Below, piece by piece: positions 15,765 to 24,920 of a stretch of 64,000 nt of DNA. A model generated the notes under the pieces. It did no database searches. It saw only the letters and a program-made list of their open reading frames with translations, and was not told where the DNA came from. The stretch is from Sphingomonas kyeonggiensis (lineage in GTDB: Bacteria; Pseudomonadota; Alphaproteobacteria; Sphingomonadales; Sphingomonadaceae): NCBI RefSeq assembly GCF_014196745.1, contig NZ_JACIEH010000001.1, positions 1,612,001 through 1,676,000 of the forward strand. The letters run 5' to 3'. The position numbers and the translations under genes are program-made. Each line of letters begins with the position of its first letter. The first letter of the stretch is position 1.

Positions 15765-18566
15765 ATGCGTCCGATCCGGGCCTCTGCCATCCTGCGCATC
15801 GCCCACCCCGCCATCGCCTCGATGGGCGGCGTCGCAATGCTGTGGGCACTTCCGGCAGCGGCCCAGCGCGCGGCCCGTTTCGACATCCCGGCCCAGAACC
15901 TGGCGACCGCGCTCGACAGCTTCGCGCGGCAGGCGAACGTCCAGCTGCTCTATCCCTATCCCGTCGCCGCCGCCCGCCGCAGTGCCGCGCTGCGCGGCGA
16001 GATGCCGGTGCGCGCGGCGCTGGACCGGCTGCTGCATGGCAGCGGCCTGGAAGTCGCGCGGTTCGGCGAGCGCACCGTCACCCTGCGTGCAGCACCGGTC
16101 CGCAAAGCCAAGCCGGCTCCCGCCCCCAGGCCGCCCGCCCAGCGCAAGCCTGCAGCGCCGCCGGCTGCGCCCGAGGCCCCGGTCGCGGAGGAGATCGTGG
16201 TAACCGGCCGCGCCGCCAGCACGCCGCTTGCCGATACCGAGCTCAGCTATGCGGTCACCCGGATCGATGCCGATGCGCTCGCCCGGCGCGGTCCGCTTTC
16301 CACTGCCGATCTGTTCAAGCAGATTCCAGGCTTCTGGGTCGAATCGACCGGCGGCGAGGCAAGCAACAATGTCCGCTCGCGCGGCATCCCCACCGACGGC
16401 TATTCGTCGGTCGCATTGCTGGAAGACGGCCTGCCGATCCAATATGATGGGGGTCTCGGCTATCTGAACACCGATCAGATCCACCGCCTCGACGCCACGG
16501 TGGCACGCGTCGAGGCGGTACGCGGCGGCCCGTCCGCGATCTTCACCCCCAATGCGCCGGGCGGCAGTATCAACTTCGTTACCCGCACCGGGCTTGCAGA
16601 CCCGGGCTACACGCTGTCGGCCACCAGCGGCAGCTTCGGCTATGCGCGGATCGACGGCTTCGCCGGGATACGGCTCACGCCGGAGCTCGGCGTGTCGCTG
16701 GGCGGCCTTTATCGCCGGGCCGACGGCCTGCGCGATCCGGGCTATACCGGCGATCGCGGCGGCCAGATCCGCGCCGGCATCGACTATGACGATGGCCGTG
16801 CTCGCCTGTCGTTCAATGTCAAACGGCTCGACGACCGCGTGGTCCTCTATCTGCCCGTCCCCCTGCGCCTCGACGATCGCGGCACGGTGCGCGGCATTCC
16901 CGGCTTCGATCCGCTGCGCAACACGCTCGCCGGCCCGGACAATGTCGCGGTCGCGTTCGAGACCCCCAGCGGCCCTCGCCTGTTCGACCTGTCGCAGGGC
17001 ACGCGCAGCCGGATCACCTTCTACACCCTGTCCGGAAGATACGCCTTCGATGCCGCTACCGCGCTGGAAGTGAAGGCCAGGCTCCGCACTGGCAGCACGC
17101 TGCGCAACGGCCTGTTCCCGGTCGGCCGGCCGATGGGCGGCGACGACTATCTCGCCAGCGTCCGCAGCCAGCTGGCAGCTGCCTATCCCGCCCTGGCCGT
17201 GGTGCGAATACGCTATGCCGATGGCGGCGAAGCTTTCCAGCCGGCAAGCAACGGCAACGGCCTGGTCGCCAGCGCCAATCTGCTTTCGGTCGCGATGCCG
17301 ATGCGCGAGTTCGTGATCGACGCGCGCCTGACCCACAGCTTCGATCGCTGGGGCCATCACGAATTCGCAGCGGGCGCCACTCATGACGACGCCCGGCTCG
17401 ATTTCGATCGGGCGATGGGCACGGTGCTGCTCGATATCCGCGGCCAGGCCCGGCGGCTGGACGTGATCGCACTGGACGGCAACGGCAACCAGATCGGCGC
17501 GCTGACCGACAATGGCTTCACCCGCTATGGCTCGCTGTTTGACAATGCGGTGCTGCGTTCGTCCAACCTCGCCTTCTATCTGGCGGACGAATGGAAGATC
17601 GCCCCGCACTGGCGGGTCGATCTCGGCATGCGCTGGGAGCATGTCGGCATCGGCGGTCGTATGGAGCCCGCAGCACCAATCGATCTGGGCGACAGCGCGA
17701 CGCTGGCCGACAATGCCGTCCTCACCGGCACCGGCACGTTCACGCCCATTCGTCGCCGTTTTTCGGGATGGAGCGGCACGGCCGGCGTCAACTTCACGCC
17801 CTCGCGCCACGCCGGCCTCTTTGCGCGCTTGACCCGCATCGCCCGCCTGCCCAGCGCCACCGAATTCACCAGCACCCCCAACCGGACCGACGAAGCCATC
17901 GTCCCGATCGTCATGGCCGAAGCCGGCCTGATCCTGCACCATCGAAGCTGGAATCTCTCGGCCGTGGCCTTCCGCACCCGGTTCAAGCGCCTGCCCTTCA
18001 CCGATTATCGCTTCGATCCGCAAACCAACGCCTATCTCAACCGCACCTCGATCGCCGATACCGCAACGCTTGGGCTGGAACTGGCCGGTCATGTCGAGCT
18101 TGCCGGGCCCTTGGCCCTGGACATGCAGGCAACGCTGCAGGATCCGCGCTACCGCAACTTCAGCTACACCGAGCTGGTCAGCGGACAACCTGTCTCTCGC
18201 GACGCGACCGGCAATCGGCTGATCCGGGTCCCGCGCCTCTCGCTCAGCGCCACCCCAAGCCTCAAGCTATTTGCCGGCCGGTTGCGCCTGGACATGGAGC
18301 TGGTGCATCACTCGGAGCGCTTTGCGGATATCGCCAACACCCAGCGTCTGCCGGCCTTCTCGCTGATCAACGTCAACGCGAATGCGAAGCTCACCGGACA
18401 TTCTACGCTTGCCCTCCATATCACCAACCTGACGAATACGTTGGGGCTGACCGAAGGGAATCCGCGCTTGGGAGCTTTCGATACGGGGGGGACGGGCTCG
18501 CGCTATTTCTTTGCCAGACCCGAGTTCGGAAGAACGGCAAGAATGGTGCTCAGCCTCGCCTTCTAG
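15765..18566 (+). CDS. TonB-dependent receptor with N-terminal STN signalling domain (FecA-like)
   Basis: A 933-residue outer-membrane transducer. After a signal peptide ending PAAAQ, an STN domain covers about 38-90 (FDIPAQNLATALDSFARQA, VRAALDRLLHGSGL). A Pro/Ala linker leads to the plug (LFKQIPGFWVES, VRSRGIPTDGY, VEAVRGGPSAIFTPNAPGG) and a barrel ending MVLSLAF. The STN domain is the part that contacts FecR-type proteins in the periplasm, so ligand binding here should activate the ECF factor encoded upstream. The plug and barrel resemble those of the divergent receptor at 11509-13977, which lacks STN. The ligand is unknown; an iron chelate or an organic ester used by the linked PHP hydrolase are both possible. 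Confidence 0.93.
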   Translation: MRPIRASAILRIAHPAIASMGGVAMLWALPAAAQRAARFDIPAQNLATALDSFARQANVQLLYPYPVAAARRSAALRGEMPVRAALDRLLHGSGLEVARFGERTVTLRAAPVRKAKPAPAPRPPAQRKPAAPPAAPEAPVAEEIVVTGRAASTPLADTELSYAVTRIDADALARRGPLSTADLFKQIPGFWVESTGGEASNNVRSRGIPTDGYSSVALLEDGLPIQYDGGLGYLNTDQIHRLDATVARVEAVRGGPSAIFTPNAPGGSINFVTRTGLADPGYTLSATSGSFGYARIDGFAGIRLTPELGVSLGGLYRRADGLRDPGYTGDRGGQIRAGIDYDDGRARLSFNVKRLDDRVVLYLPVPLRLDDRGTVRGIPGFDPLRNTLAGPDNVAVAFETPSGPRLFDLSQGTRSRITFYTLSGRYAFDAATALEVKARLRTGSTLRNGLFPVGRPMGGDDYLASVRSQLAAAYPALAVVRIRYADGGEAFQPASNGNGLVASANLLSVAMPMREFVIDARLTHSFDRWGHHEFAAGATHDDARLDFDRAMGTVLLDIRGQARRLDVIALDGNGNQIGALTDNGFTRYGSLFDNAVLRSSNLAFYLADEWKIAPHWRVDLGMRWEHVGIGGRMEPAAPIDLGDSATLADNAVLTGTGTFTPIRRRFSGWSGTAGVNFTPSRHAGLFARLTRIARLPSATEFTSTPNRTDEAIVPIVMAEAGLILHHRSWNLSAVAFRTRFKRLPFTDYRFDPQTNAYLNRTSIADTATLGLELAGHVELAGPLALDMQATLQDPRYRNFSYTELVSGQPVSRDATGNRLIRVPRLSLSATPSLKLFAGRLRLDMELVHHSERFADIANTQRLPAFSLINVNANAKLTGHSTLALHITNLTNTLGLTEGNPRLGAFDTGGTGSRYFFARPEFGRTARMVLSLAF

Positions 18567-18802
18567 GCGGGATCGCTATTCCTTTCCGGCGATCTGCCAG
18601 CGGCAATGCGGCCCTGTCTGTGGGCGTCAGGCTCAAACGTACTGCGCGCGCTGACGCGCAGGCTGATGCTTCGATATTGGTTTCGTTATCCCCAGGATTC
18701 TGGCTCGCAAAGCACTCGGTCCATCCCTGACTACGCGGTTTTACGGAGTGCCGGGATCAGGCGGACCGCTTACCTCAACCACCGATGATTACGGGAACTG
18801 CC
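18567..18802. other. Intergenic, nothing recognised
   Basis: 236 bases after the STN receptor gene. No perfect stem with a T tract was found and no RNA gene is apparent. Confidence 0.3.
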
Positions 18803-18973
18803 ATGACGGAGAGCAAATATTACGCGCAACGTGCCGATGAAGCACGTGGTGCCGCAATGCGGGCGAAGGGCATGGCGAGCTTCCGGGCGCATATGGGCAT
18901 GGCGCATGAGTATGAGCGCCGCGCGCGGGGATTCGAGCCGCGCCACGCTGACAACGTTGTACTGGACGACTGA
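18803..18973 (+). CDS. Small conserved-type hypothetical protein (56 aa)
   Basis: A small protein beginning MTESKYYAQRADEARGAA, rich in Ala, Arg and Met, with a predicted single amphipathic helix and a closing HADNVVLDD. The frame opens at 18785, but the ATG at 18803 starts the compact charged sequence. It lies between the receptor operon and the convergent aspartic-protease gene, with three bases separating the stops. No domain recognised; by composition probably a cytosolic small protein. Confidence 0.5.
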   Translation: MTESKYYAQRADEARGAAMRAKGMASFRAHMGMAHEYERRARGFEPRHADNVVLDD

Positions 18974-18976
18974 GCC

Positions 18977-19630
18977 TCAATCGCTTCCATTCTCGTCGCG
19001 CGAACGCGGGATCATCACCCTCGCCTCGCTCCCCTTGCTCGGCTCGAGGATGAGCGTGCGATCCTCGACGCGCCACGACTTGAGTCGCGATAGGAAATTC
19101 ATCCCCAGCACGTCGAGGTCGCCAAAGCTGTCGCTCACCACCAGCGGCAGGTCGTGCGTCGATAGCGGCCCGATATCCAGATCGTCCGCCCGCGCCTGCT
19201 GGGCCTGGACCGTGCCATTGGCCGTCTCGATCAGCACCGGCGGCGCCAGGGTCGGCTTGACGTTGGCCGCCTCGGCGGTGTCGCGCGAGATGGCCGTGAC
19301 CGTCGCGCCGCTATCGACCAGCATGCGTCGCTCGACGCCGTTGATCTGCACGCGGGCCCAGAAATGCCCGTCCGGGCTCATCTTGATGCGCACCGTGTCG
19401 CCCTGGACGACCTGCTGCTCATAGCCGAGCTTCTCGGACGCGCGCGCCAGCAGCCCGCCCAGTTCCTGGCGGTGGTACATCACGATGACCATCGTCACGC
19501 CGACAATGCCCCAGAGCAGGAGAATCTGGACGAGACCACGCAGCGTGACGCGGTGTGCCGACAGGGCCCGGAACGCGAGCATCAGCGCGCCGAGCAACAG
19601 CAGCAGCTGAATGATGCGATCATCGCTCAC
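18977..19630 (-). CDS. Membrane-anchored retropepsin-like aspartic protease
   Basis: A 217-residue protein with two N-terminal membrane spans (about 8-24 and 32-51) and a retropepsin-like domain over about 85-205. The catalytic motif is visible as MLVDSGATVTAIS, with a second-lobe LGMNFLSRLKSW typical of the clan AA bacterial family (TIGR02281-like). Such enzymes act as dimers. The GTG start at 19630 overlaps the TGA of the MBL-fold gene (GTGA), placing it last in metG-tatD-MBL-protease. Confidence 0.85.
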   Translation of the reverse strand: MSDDRIIQLLLLLGALMLAFRALSAHRVTLRGLVQILLLWGIVGVTMVIVMYHRQELGGLLARASEKLGYEQQVVQGDTVRIKMSPDGHFWARVQINGVERRMLVDSGATVTAISRDTAEAANVKPTLAPPVLIETANGTVQAQQARADDLDIGPLSTHDLPLVVSDSFGDLDVLGMNFLSRLKSWRVEDRTLILEPSKGSEARVMIPRSRDENGSD

Positions 19631-20394
19631 AGCGCGACCTCCATGCCGTCATAACCCGGCTCGACTCCGGCGGGCAGCGTGGCGATGAGGGTCGCATAGT
19701 CCATCGAATTGTCCATATGCGCGAGCAGCGCACGCCGCGGCGCGAGATCCCGTACCCAGCCTAGCACCGCGTCGAGATGCGCGTGGGTGGGATGCGGGGT
19801 GCGCCGCAGGCAATCGACCACCCAGAGATCCAAATCCTGATACAAGTTACGCATATTCTGCGCCATCTCATTGAAATCTATAGCATAAGCTATGGATTTT
19901 GCGTTGTTTTCGAAGCGCAGCCCCGCGGAGGTTATCCCCCCGTGCGGCTGATCCACGACACGGATATGGATATCGCCGATCATGATTGCATCGGGCAGCG
20001 GCTCGATCGCCACGGTCGGCCGATAGAGCTTGCTGCCCTTGAAGACATAGCCGAAGCGCCGGTCGAGCTGCTCGAGGGTGAAAGGCCGGGCCAGGCCGCG
20101 CACCGGCTCCCCTGCCCGCGCGTGCATGATCTGCCGGAGGTCGTCGATGCCGTGGCAGTGATCGGCATGGTCATGCGTCCAGATCACCGCGTCGACGTCG
20201 GTGATGCCCGCCGCCAGCGCCTGTTCCCGGAAATCCGGGCTGGTGTCGATCAGGATGCGCGTGGTGTCCGTCCAGACCAGCGCCGAGGCGCGGGTACGGC
20301 GGTTCCGGGGCTCGGCGGGATCGCAGGTGCCCCAGTCATTCCCGATCCGCGGCACGCCGGAGGAAGTCCCGGAGCCGAGGATCCGCAGCTTCAT
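19627..20394 (-). CDS. PhnP-like MBL-fold metal-dependent hydrolase
   Basis: A 255-residue metallo-beta-lactamase-fold protein with LGSGTSSGVP at the start and the zinc motif THDHADHCHGIDDLR. PhnP-type members are cyclic-phosphodiesterases. The start is ATG 20394, which overlaps the tatD stop (ATGA); the longer open frame upstream is antisense or overlapping and unsupported. Conserved position directly after tatD in alphaproteobacteria. Confidence 0.88.
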   Translation of the reverse strand: MKLRILGSGTSSGVPRIGNDWGTCDPAEPRNRRTRASALVWTDTTRILIDTSPDFREQALAAGITDVDAVIWTHDHADHCHGIDDLRQIMHARAGEPVRGLARPFTLEQLDRRFGYVFKGSKLYRPTVAIEPLPDAIMIGDIHIRVVDQPHGGITSAGLRFENNAKSIAYAIDFNEMAQNMRNLYQDLDLWVVDCLRRTPHPTHAHLDAVLGWVRDLAPRRALLAHMDNSMDYATLIATLPAGVEPGYDGMEVAL

Positions 20395-21170
20395 GCCAGA
20401 GTCTTGGCGAACAGCTTGTGGAAGTTCGCCCGGGTCGCCTCGGCGAGCGCGTCGGGGTCCTCGCCGCGCAGCTGGGCCAGGAAGCGGCAGGTATCCGCCA
20501 CGAACGCCGGCTCGCCCGTCTTGCCCCGATGCGGCACCGGCGCGAGGAAGGGCGCGTCGGTCTCGATCAGCAGGCGATCCAGCGGCAGCTGTGCCGCGGT
20601 GTCCTGCAGGTCCTTGGCATTCTTGAAGGTCACGATGCCCGAGATCGAGATGTAGAAGCCCAGCTCCAGCGCGATCTCCGAGAACTCCCGGCTCGCGGTG
20701 AAGCAGTGGATCACGCCGGGGAAGGCCCCCTTCCCCATCTCGTCGCGCAGGATCTCGGCGGTATCCGCCTCGGCATCGCGGGTATGGACGATCAGCGGCA
20801 GCTGCGTCTCGCGGCATGCGGCGATGTGCGCGCGGAAGCTCGCCCGCTGGCGGTCGCGGTCGCTATGATCGTAATAATAATCGAGCCCGGTCTCGCCGAT
20901 CCCGACGACGCGCGGGTGTCGCGCCTTCTCGATCAGCTTTGCCGCCCCGATATCGGGATGCTCGTCCGCCTCGTGCGGATGGATGCCGACCGAAGCCCAG
21001 ACATCGGGCTCGCGCTCGGCGACCGCGATAACCTCGTCCCATTCGCGCTCGCGCGTCGAGATGTTGAGCATCGCGACCACGCCGGCCTCGCGGGCACGCG
21101 CCAGCACCTCGGGCTGCTGCTCGCCCAGGCCCTTGTAGATCAGGTGGCAATGACTGTCGGCGAGGTTCAC
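20391..21170 (-). CDS. tatD: TatD-family metal-dependent DNase
   Basis: A 259-residue TIM-barrel amidohydrolase-type nuclease with the HxH motif DSHCHL at the N-terminus, the conserved VGIGETGLDYY Glu, IVHTRDA, VIHCFTAS and LLIETDAPFLAP. The GTG start at 21170 overlaps the metG stop (GTGA), and the upstream frame extension belongs to metG's antiparallel reading. TatD proteins act as 3'-5' exonucleases in DNA repair or quality control. Operon with metG and the MBL protein. Confidence 0.93.
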   Translation of the reverse strand: MNLADSHCHLIYKGLGEQQPEVLARAREAGVVAMLNISTREREWDEVIAVAEREPDVWASVGIHPHEADEHPDIGAAKLIEKARHPRVVGIGETGLDYYYDHSDRDRQRASFRAHIAACRETQLPLIVHTRDAEADTAEILRDEMGKGAFPGVIHCFTASREFSEIALELGFYISISGIVTFKNAKDLQDTAAQLPLDRLLIETDAPFLAPVPHRGKTGEPAFVADTCRFLAQLRGEDPDALAEATRANFHKLFAKTLA

Positions 21171-22666
21171 GCTTCTTCCTTGAGCTCCAGCCGGGGGAAG
21201 ATGGGGGTCGGCGGCGCGATACGGAAGTCCGCATCGCCCTGCGGCCCGAGCTGGGCGAGCAGCTTCTCGGCCGAACCCGGCACCACCGGCGCAATGGTGA
21301 CGGCAAGACGCCGGATCGCGCGAAGCAGCGTGTTCAGCACGGCATGCATCCGCTCGGGATCGGTCTTGCGCAGACCCCAGGGCGCCTGGGCATCGATATA
21401 GGCGTTGCAGGCGAACACGCCGGCCATCCACAGCTCGACGCCCTGGCTGAGCGACAGGTCCTCGAACGCGCGGATGAACCCGCCACAGGCGTTCTCTACC
21501 TCGGCGATGAGCACGCCGTCGGCGTCCTCGACCCGGCCGGTCTCGACCTTGCCTTCGCAATTCTTGGCGATGAAGGCGAGCGTGCGCTGGGCGAGGTTGC
21601 CGAAGCTGTTCGACAGATCTGCATTCGCCCGGGTGACAATCGCCTCGTCGCTGAACGTCCCATCATTGCCGAAGCTCACGTCGCGCAGCAGGAAATAGCG
21701 CAGCGCGTCGACGCCGTAATAATCGGCCAGCGCCATCGGATCGACGACGTTGCCGACCGACTTGGACATCTTCTCCCCACGATTGAGCAGGAAGCCGTGG
21801 CCGAAGACCTGCTTCGGCAGCGCAATCTTCGCCGACATCAGGAAGGCCGGCCAATAGACGGTGTGGAAGCGGACGATGTCCTTGCCGATCAGATGGATAT
21901 CCGCCGGCCAGTAGCGCGCCAGCCGCTCCTGGTCGTCGGGATAGCCCGCGCCGGTCAGGTAGTTGGTCAGCGCATCGACCCAGACATACATCACGTGGCC
22001 GGGCGAACCCGGCACCGGCACGCCCCAGTCGAAGCTGGTGCGCGAGACCGAGAGGTCGGCGAGCCCGCCCTCGACGAAACGCAGGATCTCGTTGCGGCGC
22101 GATTCCGGACGGATGAAGTCCGGGTTCGCCGCGTAGAAATCGAGCAGCGGTTTTTCGTACTTGGAGAGCTTGAAGAACCAGGTCTCCTCGGCGGTCCATT
22201 CGACCGGGGTACCCTGGGGGGAGAGCTTCTCGCCCCCCTCGCCTTCGACCAGCTCCTTCTCTTCGTAAAAGGCTTCGTCGCGCACCGAATACCAGCCCTC
22301 GTAGCGATCGAGATACAGGTCGCCGGCATCGGCCATCGCCTGCCAGATCGCCTGGCTGGCCTTGTAGTGATCGGCCTCCGACGTGCGGATGAAGCGATCG
22401 CACGAGATATCAAGTTTATCAGCCATTTCACTGAAATAGCTCGACATCTCGTCCGCCAGCTCGCGCGCGGTCATGTCGCGGTCGCGCGCCGTCTTGACCA
22501 TCTTGAGGCCATGCTCGTCGGTGCCGGTCTGGAAGAAGACGTCGCGGCCCTGCTGGCGCTGGAAGCGGGCGATCGCGTCGGCGGCGATCATCTCATAGGC
22601 GTGCCCGATATGCGGGCGGCCATTGGGATAGTGGATCGCGGTGGTGATGTAGAAGGGGTCGGCCAT
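21167..22666 (-). CDS. metG: Methionyl-tRNA synthetase
   Basis: A roughly 500-residue class I aminoacyl-tRNA synthetase that charges tRNA-Met in the cytoplasm. HIGH-type signature RPHIGHAYEM near residue 15 and KMSKS as GEKMSKSVGN near 300; anticodon-binding helical C-domain. It lacks the cysteine zinc knuckles of the long form and the C-terminal dimerisation domain, as in the short alphaproteobacterial type. ATG at 22666 (MADPFYITT) is preferred over ATG 22675, since family members begin with this motif; neither has a clear RBS. Confidence 0.95.
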   Translation of the reverse strand: MADPFYITTAIHYPNGRPHIGHAYEMIAADAIARFQRQQGRDVFFQTGTDEHGLKMVKTARDRDMTARELADEMSSYFSEMADKLDISCDRFIRTSEADHYKASQAIWQAMADAGDLYLDRYEGWYSVRDEAFYEEKELVEGEGGEKLSPQGTPVEWTAEETWFFKLSKYEKPLLDFYAANPDFIRPESRRNEILRFVEGGLADLSVSRTSFDWGVPVPGSPGHVMYVWVDALTNYLTGAGYPDDQERLARYWPADIHLIGKDIVRFHTVYWPAFLMSAKIALPKQVFGHGFLLNRGEKMSKSVGNVVDPMALADYYGVDALRYFLLRDVSFGNDGTFSDEAIVTRANADLSNSFGNLAQRTLAFIAKNCEGKVETGRVEDADGVLIAEVENACGGFIRAFEDLSLSQGVELWMAGVFACNAYIDAQAPWGLRKTDPERMHAVLNTLLRAIRRLAVTIAPVVPGSAEKLLAQLGPQGDADFRIAPPTPIFPRLELKEEA

Positions 22667-22745
22667 TCGGCGCATCTAGAGGCTGGGCGCCACAGCGGCA
22701 ACGCCTGCGTGGCAATATGCACGACAGTGAAGGCATGTTACCTTC

Positions 22746-22824
22746 CGTCATCCCGACGAAAGCCGAGATGGCAGGCGGCGGAGACGCGCCATGGCACGAG
22801 ATCCCTGCTTTCGCCGGGATGACG
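22746..22824. repeat. REP-like palindromic repeat
   Basis: Imperfect inverted repeat with arms CGTCATCCCGACGAAAGCC at the left and GCTTTCGCCGGGATGACG at the right, about 40 bases apart. It sits between metG and the exported-protein gene. A shorter element with the same GGATGACGATTT end lies at 23497-23542. Such elements are common between genes in sphingomonads. Confidence 0.75.
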
Positions 22825-22843
22825 ATTTGGGGGAGACCAACCC

Positions 22844-23482
22844 ATGCGGATCTGGGCAATCGCGGCATTGCTGATCGCCAGCCCGGCGATAGCGCAGCAC
22901 GCCTCACCGATCAGCGACGACTCCATCAAGGCCTGGCTCGAAAAGGGCGAAGAAGTCGAAAGCCGCACCGATGGCGACCTGAACGGAGATGGTGAGGCCG
23001 ACACTGTGCTGATCGGGCGCGGCGAGGAAACCCGCACCGTGAAGGCGATGCTGCTCACCAAGGGCGAGTTCGATATCGACCTGGCCCCGGTCGGACTGCT
23101 CAAGCTCGACAGCTATCCGCTCGGCGCCGCCGATGTGAGCATCGCCAAGGGCGTGCTGAAGATCACCGACCTGGTCGGCGGCACCACGGCCGTGAACACC
23201 GTCTATCGCTATCGCCTGGTTCCGGGCCGCAAGCCCCGCATGCGGCTGATCGGGCTGGATGCGACGCTCTACAGCCGCACCTATGCGCATGACGGTTTGG
23301 AGATCAGCTGGAACCTGCTGACCGGCGACTACATCACCCGCGAGATGAAGCTCAACAAAAGCGGCAAGGGCGATGCCGCCTATGACCGGATCATCGAGAA
23401 GAAGAGCAAGAAGCCGAGCAAACCGCTCTTCATGGAGGACACGCCCGATCCCGACGAGCTTCTGGGCTGGGGTGGTGGGTAA
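22844..23482 (+). CDS. Exported hypothetical protein
   Basis: A 212-residue protein with a short signal peptide (MRIWAIAALLIASPAIAQ). The mature part begins with DLNGDGEADTVLIG, an FG-GAP/EF-hand-like acidic repeat often found in secreted proteins that read out a numeric-looking beta domain. No catalytic motif. Good RBS (GGGGGAGACC). It is encoded against the metG/holB direction and flanked by REP-like repeats, so it seems a lineage-specific insertion into the housekeeping block. Confidence 0.65.
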   Translation: MRIWAIAALLIASPAIAQHASPISDDSIKAWLEKGEEVESRTDGDLNGDGEADTVLIGRGEETRTVKAMLLTKGEFDIDLAPVGLLKLDSYPLGAADVSIAKGVLKITDLVGGTTAVNTVYRYRLVPGRKPRMRLIGLDATLYSRTYAHDGLEISWNLLTGDYITREMKLNKSGKGDAAYDRIIEKKSKKPSKPLFMEDTPDPDELLGWGGG

Positions 23483-23496
23483 CCTTAGCCATAACC

Positions 23497-23542
23497 GTCA
23501 CCCGGCACCCCCGGATCAGGTCCGGGGTTACCGGGATGACGA
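23497..23542. repeat. Short REP-like palindrome
   Basis: Bases read CGTCACCCGGCACCCCCGG then CCGGGGTTACCGGGATGACG: an imperfect palindrome sharing the GGATGACG end with the repeat at 22746-22824. It lies between convergent genes and could also serve as a bidirectional transcription stop. Confidence 0.65.
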
Positions 23543-23556
23543 TTTGAGGCTGGCGA

Positions 23557-23877
23557 TCAGCCGAACAGCTTCTCGGTCGGCAGCGGCGAGTCCGGCATTG
23601 CCACGCCGGTCTTGCGCTCATGGACCTTGCGCACCGCCTCGGTGATCTCCTTGTCGATCGCTTCCTTCTCCTTGGGCGGCAACTTCTTGTAATCGTCCTC
23701 GGAGAGATTGTGCTTCTTGAGCACTGCGTCGCGGGCGCGTTGCTCGGGCGTTTCGCTGGCGGCCTTCTTGAAGGCCTCCAGGATCGCGTCGAAGTTCAGG
23801 TCGCTGGCGCCGTTGGTCGCAGCAGCCTGTGTAGCCGAGCTGGCGCCAGTGCCGGTAATGCCGGTTATCGCGGTCAT
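23557..23877 (-). CDS. Small hypothetical protein with helical charged core
   Basis: A 106-residue protein with a Thr/Ala/Gly-rich N-terminus (MTAITGITGTGASSATQAA) and a highly charged helical segment (KHNLSEDDYKKLPPKEKEAI). No signal peptide. The N-terminus resembles small flagellar or type III substrate-like disordered leaders, but I cannot assign a family. The RBS is CAGGGGATA. Same strand as holB and metG, lying between them. Confidence 0.6.
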   Translation of the reverse strand: MTAITGITGTGASSATQAAATNGASDLNFDAILEAFKKAASETPEQRARDAVLKKHNLSEDDYKKLPPKEKEAIDKEITEAVRKVHERKTGVAMPDSPLPTEKLFG

Positions 23878-23930
23878 GAAAGATATCCCCTGTTTCGGGG
23901 CCGGAATAACCGCGGATGGCTAAGACCGCG

Positions 23931-24920
23931 TTAAGCGCGTCCCAGCCGCGCGAGGATACCGCTCATCTCGAACACCGTCGCCGAGGCATCGAGCGACAGG
24001 CCCACCGCCGCCCCGGCCAGTTCGCGCGCCGCGGCATAGGCATCGAGCGCGGTGCGCAGCCCGTCGCCCGACATCGTCCTGGCCCGCTCGGCGATGAAGC
24101 TCGGCGCGCGTTCGAGGAACGCCTCGTAGCGCGGCTGCGCGGCCTTGGTGCCGAGCAGCTTGGCCAGGCGCGCCCGGACCATGTTGGAGGGGTCGCCGGT
24201 ATCGGCCAGCACTGCCATCTCCGCCTCGATCGTGGCGATATCGAGCCCGGCAAAGCTCAGCGCCCGCCCCGGCGAGCCCTCGCCCGCCTTGACCAGCGCG
24301 GCGATCTCGCTCCCGCTGGCGTCGGGCAGTTGCGCGTGCAGGACCTCCGTCACGTCACCGTCGCTCAGCGCCTCGAAGCGCAGCAGCCGGCAACGCGAGC
24401 GGATCGTCGGCAGCAGCCGGCCCGGCGCGTGGCTCACCAGCAGGAAGATCGTCCCTGCCGGCGGCTCCTCGAGGTTCTTGAGCAGCGCGTTGGCGCCGCC
24501 GCGCTCGAGATCGTCGATCGCATCGATGACGATCACGCGGCGCGGCGAGAAGCTCGGCTTGGTGGCGAACAGCGCCTGGAGCGAGCGGACCTGCGCGATG
24601 GTGATCGAGCGGGCCAGCGCCTCGTCAGGCTTGTCCGGATCCTTGGGCAGGCGGACCAGCTCGCGATAGTCGGGGTGCGCGCCCGCCTCGACCAGATGGA
24701 CGGTCTGGCTTTCGGCGGGAACGTCCCAGCCGGGGGCGAGGTGATCACGCCCAGCCGCCTCGGACAGCATGCGCAGCGCCGCCTGACGCGCGAACATGCC
24801 CTTCCCCACACCTTCGGGCCCGGCGATCAGCCAGGCATGGTGGAGATTGCCGTTCCGCATCGCGGCGGCGAGTGCCTCATGGGCCGGTTCGTTGCCGATC
24901 AGCACCAATCCCTCTCCCAT
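23931..24920 (-). CDS. holB: DNA polymerase III delta' subunit
   Basis: A 329-residue clamp-loader subunit. GPEGVGKGMFARQ (P-loop-like) and TIRSRCRLLRFE (SRC motif) are visible. The delta' subunit is the rigid stator of the gamma complex that opens the beta clamp at the fork. The proposed ATG at 24920 lies inside a palindromic repeat (CCCTCTCCCATTGGGAGAGG); GTG at 24905 with GGGAGAGGG in front is an alternative that excludes the repeat. In most alphaproteobacteria tmk precedes holB; here it does not. Confidence 0.92.
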   Translation of the reverse strand: MGEGLVLIGNEPAHEALAAAMRNGNLHHAWLIAGPEGVGKGMFARQAALRMLSEAAGRDHLAPGWDVPAESQTVHLVEAGAHPDYRELVRLPKDPDKPDEALARSITIAQVRSLQALFATKPSFSPRRVIVIDAIDDLERGGANALLKNLEEPPAGTIFLLVSHAPGRLLPTIRSRCRLLRFEALSDGDVTEVLHAQLPDASGSEIAALVKAGEGSPGRALSFAGLDIATIEAEMAVLADTGDPSNMVRARLAKLLGTKAAQPRYEAFLERAPSFIAERARTMSGDGLRTALDAYAAARELAGAAVGLSLDASATVFEMSGILARLGRA

